Source of the DNA: Halorussus salinisoli
GTDB taxonomy: Archaea > Halobacteriota > Halobacteria > Halobacteriales > Haladaptataceae
DNA length: 64,000 nt
Assembly: GCA_005239435.1 (NCBI GenBank)
Contig: SZNP01000001.1
Coordinates: forward strand, 806,001 to 870,000
Direction: 5' to 3'
Shown: positions 62,525-64,000 of the stretch, piece by piece
Numbering within the stretch: the stretch's first letter is position 1
Layout of the letters: each line of letters starts with the position of its first letter
Made by a program: the position numbers and the translations under genes
The notes under the pieces: model-generated
Seen by the model: only the letters and a program-made list of their open reading frames with translations
Told to the model about the DNA's origin: nothing
Databases searched by the model: none

Positions 62525-63181
62525 ATGGTCGATTTCCAATCGCGCGACACGCGGCGGCACGGCGACGACGAGGACGGCGACTCGTCGGGGCGCTCCGAGA
62601 ACAGTTCTGACGACTCCACAGGTCACGGCGGCCCAGACCACGACGACCACGGCCACGACAACGCTCACGACGACCACGACCATCACGCCCACGACGTCGA
62701 GTCCCTCGGTGCGGCGGTCGTCACCGTCTCGTCGTCGCGGAGTCTCTCGGACGACCCCTCGGGCGATGCCGTGGTCGCCAGACTCGAAGACGAGGGTCAC
62801 AAGGTGGTCAGCCGTGACCTCATCGCCGACGACTACGACAACGTGCAGGGGTCCATCGACGCGCTGACGGGTCGGGGCGACGTGGACGTGGTGGTCACGA
62901 CCGGCGGAACCGGCGTGACGCCCGACGACGTGACCATCGAAGCGGTCGAACCCCTCTTCGACAAGGAACTCCCCGGTTTCGGCGAACTGTTCCGACTCCT
63001 CTCGCACGACGAAATCGGTACGAAAGTCGTCGGTACGCGCGCGACCGCGGGCATCATCGACGGCGTAGTGGTCTTCTGCCTCCCGGGGAGCGAGAACGCC
63101 GCGAAACTCGGCGTCGAGGAGATAATCGTCGAGGAAGCCGGACATCTGGCCGGACTGGCCTCGCGCGACGAAGAGAGTTGA
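62525..63181 (+). CDS. moaB: MoaB/MogA-like molybdopterin protein with His-rich N-terminus
   Basis: A 218-residue protein. Residues 60-215 are a MoaB/Mog domain: [35 protein letters not shown] and the C-terminal [21 protein letters not shown], which bind molybdopterin. Residues about 35-58 are a His/Asp cluster ([18 protein letters not shown] and further) absent from ordinary MoaB and able to bind metal. It contributes to molybdenum cofactor assembly. Confidence 0.9.
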   Translation: MVDFQSRDTRRHGDDEDGDSSGRSENSSDDSTGHGGPDHDDHGHDNAHDDHDHHAHDVESLGAAVVTVSSSRSLSDDPSGDAVVARLEDEGHKVVSRDLIADDYDNVQGSIDALTGRGDVDVVVTTGGTGVTPDDVTIEAVEPLFDKELPGFGELFRLLSHDEIGTKVVGTRATAGIIDGVVVFCLPGSENAAKLGVEEIIVEEAGHLAGLASRDEES

Positions 63182-63216
63182 ACTGCCGAAATTCGAACTG
63201 CTGAAGCTCCGTCGGA

Positions 63217-63804
63217 CTACTCGAAGTCACGCCGCATCGCGATCTCGAACCACGGGCAGAGCCGCAACTGGCGATACCACTCGGGATGCTCGTGGAGTCG
63301 CTCGTACGGAACCCACATCAGGCCCGAGACTTCCTCCTCGTTGGGGTCGAGCGAGAGGTCGTCCAGGGTCAACTGCAGCACGGCACAGACCTCGTGTTCG
63401 ACGCCCGCGTTCTCGAAGTATCGCTTGTACTCGAATCGGTCGGTCACTTGCAGGTCGTCGTACTGGTCGGGCGAGATGCCCAACTCCTCTTCGAGTCGCT
63501 GGCGGGTCGCCTCCTTCTGGGTCTGGCCCTGTACCGGGTGGGAGGCCACGGTGCCGTCCCACCACGTCCCCCAGAGCCGCTTGTCGGGTGCGCGCTGGGC
63601 CAGCAGGATGTTGCCGTCGCCGTCGAACACCAGCGACGTGAACGCACGGTGGCGGATGCCGTCGTTCGTGTGGGCGTCGAGTCGGTTGACGGTCTCCTGC
63701 TCGTTGTCGTCGGCGTCCACCGCGACGACGTGCTGGCGTGCGTTCTCGTGGCGGTCCTCGGAAGTCGGCGTGCTGGCGTCAGCCGTCGTGTCGTCCGCGC
63801 TCAT
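63217..63804 (-). CDS. idi: Isopentenyl-diphosphate isomerase-like NUDIX protein
   Basis: A 195-residue type 1 IPP isomerase homologue: NUDIX fold with HRAFTSLVFDGDGNILLAQRAPDKRLWGTWWDGTVASHPVQGQ, EATRQRLEEELG and FENAGVEHEVCAV (metal and Glu ligand). The position of the catalytic Cys of E. coli Idi (VCGHP) is Ala here (VASHP), so it may be inactive as an isomerase or use a different mechanism. It lies convergent to moaB. Confidence 0.8.
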   Translation of the reverse strand: MSADDTTADASTPTSEDRHENARQHVVAVDADDNEQETVNRLDAHTNDGIRHRAFTSLVFDGDGNILLAQRAPDKRLWGTWWDGTVASHPVQGQTQKEATRQRLEEELGISPDQYDDLQVTDRFEYKRYFENAGVEHEVCAVLQLTLDDLSLDPNEEEVSGLMWVPYERLHEHPEWYRQLRLCPWFEIAMRRDFE

Positions 63805-64000
63805 TGGCCTCTGCTTGTCGGGGATGGGTAAAACCGTCTTCGATAGTTCGCTGCTACGGAAGTCGGTAAATTGCCCCGGAAACCGAAACTAGGGTCGGGG
63901 GAGTCGAAGCAAAGCAGAACGAGACCTCTGTTTCCGAAATCCCCCGTCGCTCGCGGTCGTTCAGCGGGATATTTCGGGCGCGCAGTTCTGCGCGCACGAA
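63805..64000. other. Window edge, no gene seen
   Basis: The last 196 bases hold a promoter-like AT stretch for the Idi-like gene and a GC-rich palindromic end (GCGCGCAGTTCTGCGCGC near 63978-63995). A gene may start outside the window. Confidence 0.4.

Noticed and set aside
63978..63995. GC palindrome at the window end as a replication origin repeat
   Set aside because: No Orc1/Cdc6 gene, no repeated origin boxes and too little sequence to judge.

Overview
The window is chromosomal DNA from a haloarchaeon (class Halobacteria). The evidence is very high GC, strongly acidic proteins rich in Asp and Glu, many leaderless or ATGA-overlapping gene starts, and a set of archaeal markers: the two archaeosine enzymes, SAMP1- and SAMP3-like ubiquitin-like modifiers, TFS, GatD, a stand-alone GMP synthase ATP-PPase subunit, a Bat-type HTH protein, a KaiC/RAD55-like ATPase and a haloarchaeal fructose phosphotransferase system. 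I cannot fix the genus from the sequence. I see no rRNA, tRNA, CRISPR array, intact insertion sequence or replication origin.

Layout. 0-5.5 kb: a PLP trans-sulfuration enzyme, a minus-strand four-gene set around a SAMP3/MoaD-like carrier, a second MoaD-like protein that ends in Cys-Cys coupled to a multi-pass membrane protein, and a winged-helix/GNAT fusion. 5.9-12 kb: ArcS and TgtA (archaeosine in tRNA position 15), an SPW-repeat membrane protein, an HTH-10 regulator, a phosphoesterase and a NUDIX hydrolase. 12.3-22.6 kb: a sugar-uptake island with a complete CUT1-type ABC importer (binding lipoprotein, two permeases, ATPase), then GlpR, 1-phosphofructokinase and all the fructose PTS parts (EIIC, EIIA, HPr, EI, EIIB), mostly translationally coupled. 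23-28.3 kb: a second SPW protein, small conserved proteins, a DUF63 membrane protein, a PfkB sugar or nucleoside kinase, an ArsR-like regulator and a uridine phosphorylase-family enzyme. 28.4-33.7 kb: an HPP-UspA transporter-like protein, a K+ channel with RCK domain and a coupled pair of membrane proteins ending in RCK_C domains. 34-42.7 kb: SAMP1, a four-helix membrane protein, GNAT, GatD, a His-rich exported protein, regulators, a DUF1405 protein, TFS and a DCC-family protein. 43-49.7 kb: a protein with both class I terpene-synthase metal motifs, a KaiC-like ATPase, PEP carboxylase, a Tat-exported protein and a YkgJ-type cysteine-cluster protein. 50-59.7 kb: cupin, metallo-beta-lactamase fold protein, the pyrG-guaA operon, hydrolase, PspA, a surface metalloprotease and a paralogue of the 34.5 kb membrane protein. 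60-64 kb: a JAMM desampylase-like protease, a quinone reductase/alcohol dehydrogenase, a MoaB-like protein with a His-rich insert, and an Idi-like NUDIX protein.

The most unusual non-coding signal is a dispersed GC-rich element present four times (about 33.77, 49.83, 59.74 and 60.66-60.93 kb). Each copy has a hairpin whose stem sequence differs between copies while pairing is kept, followed by a conserved box GGCYGGGGAGGYGTGAGGC. Three copies end in GTAGCTAGC. Two copies lie in opposite orientation around the JAMM gene and share a perfect 30-bp inverted repeat. The coding highlights are the terpene-synthase-like protein, the Cys-Cys-ended ubiquitin-like protein, and a pair of paralogous membrane proteins 24 kb apart.
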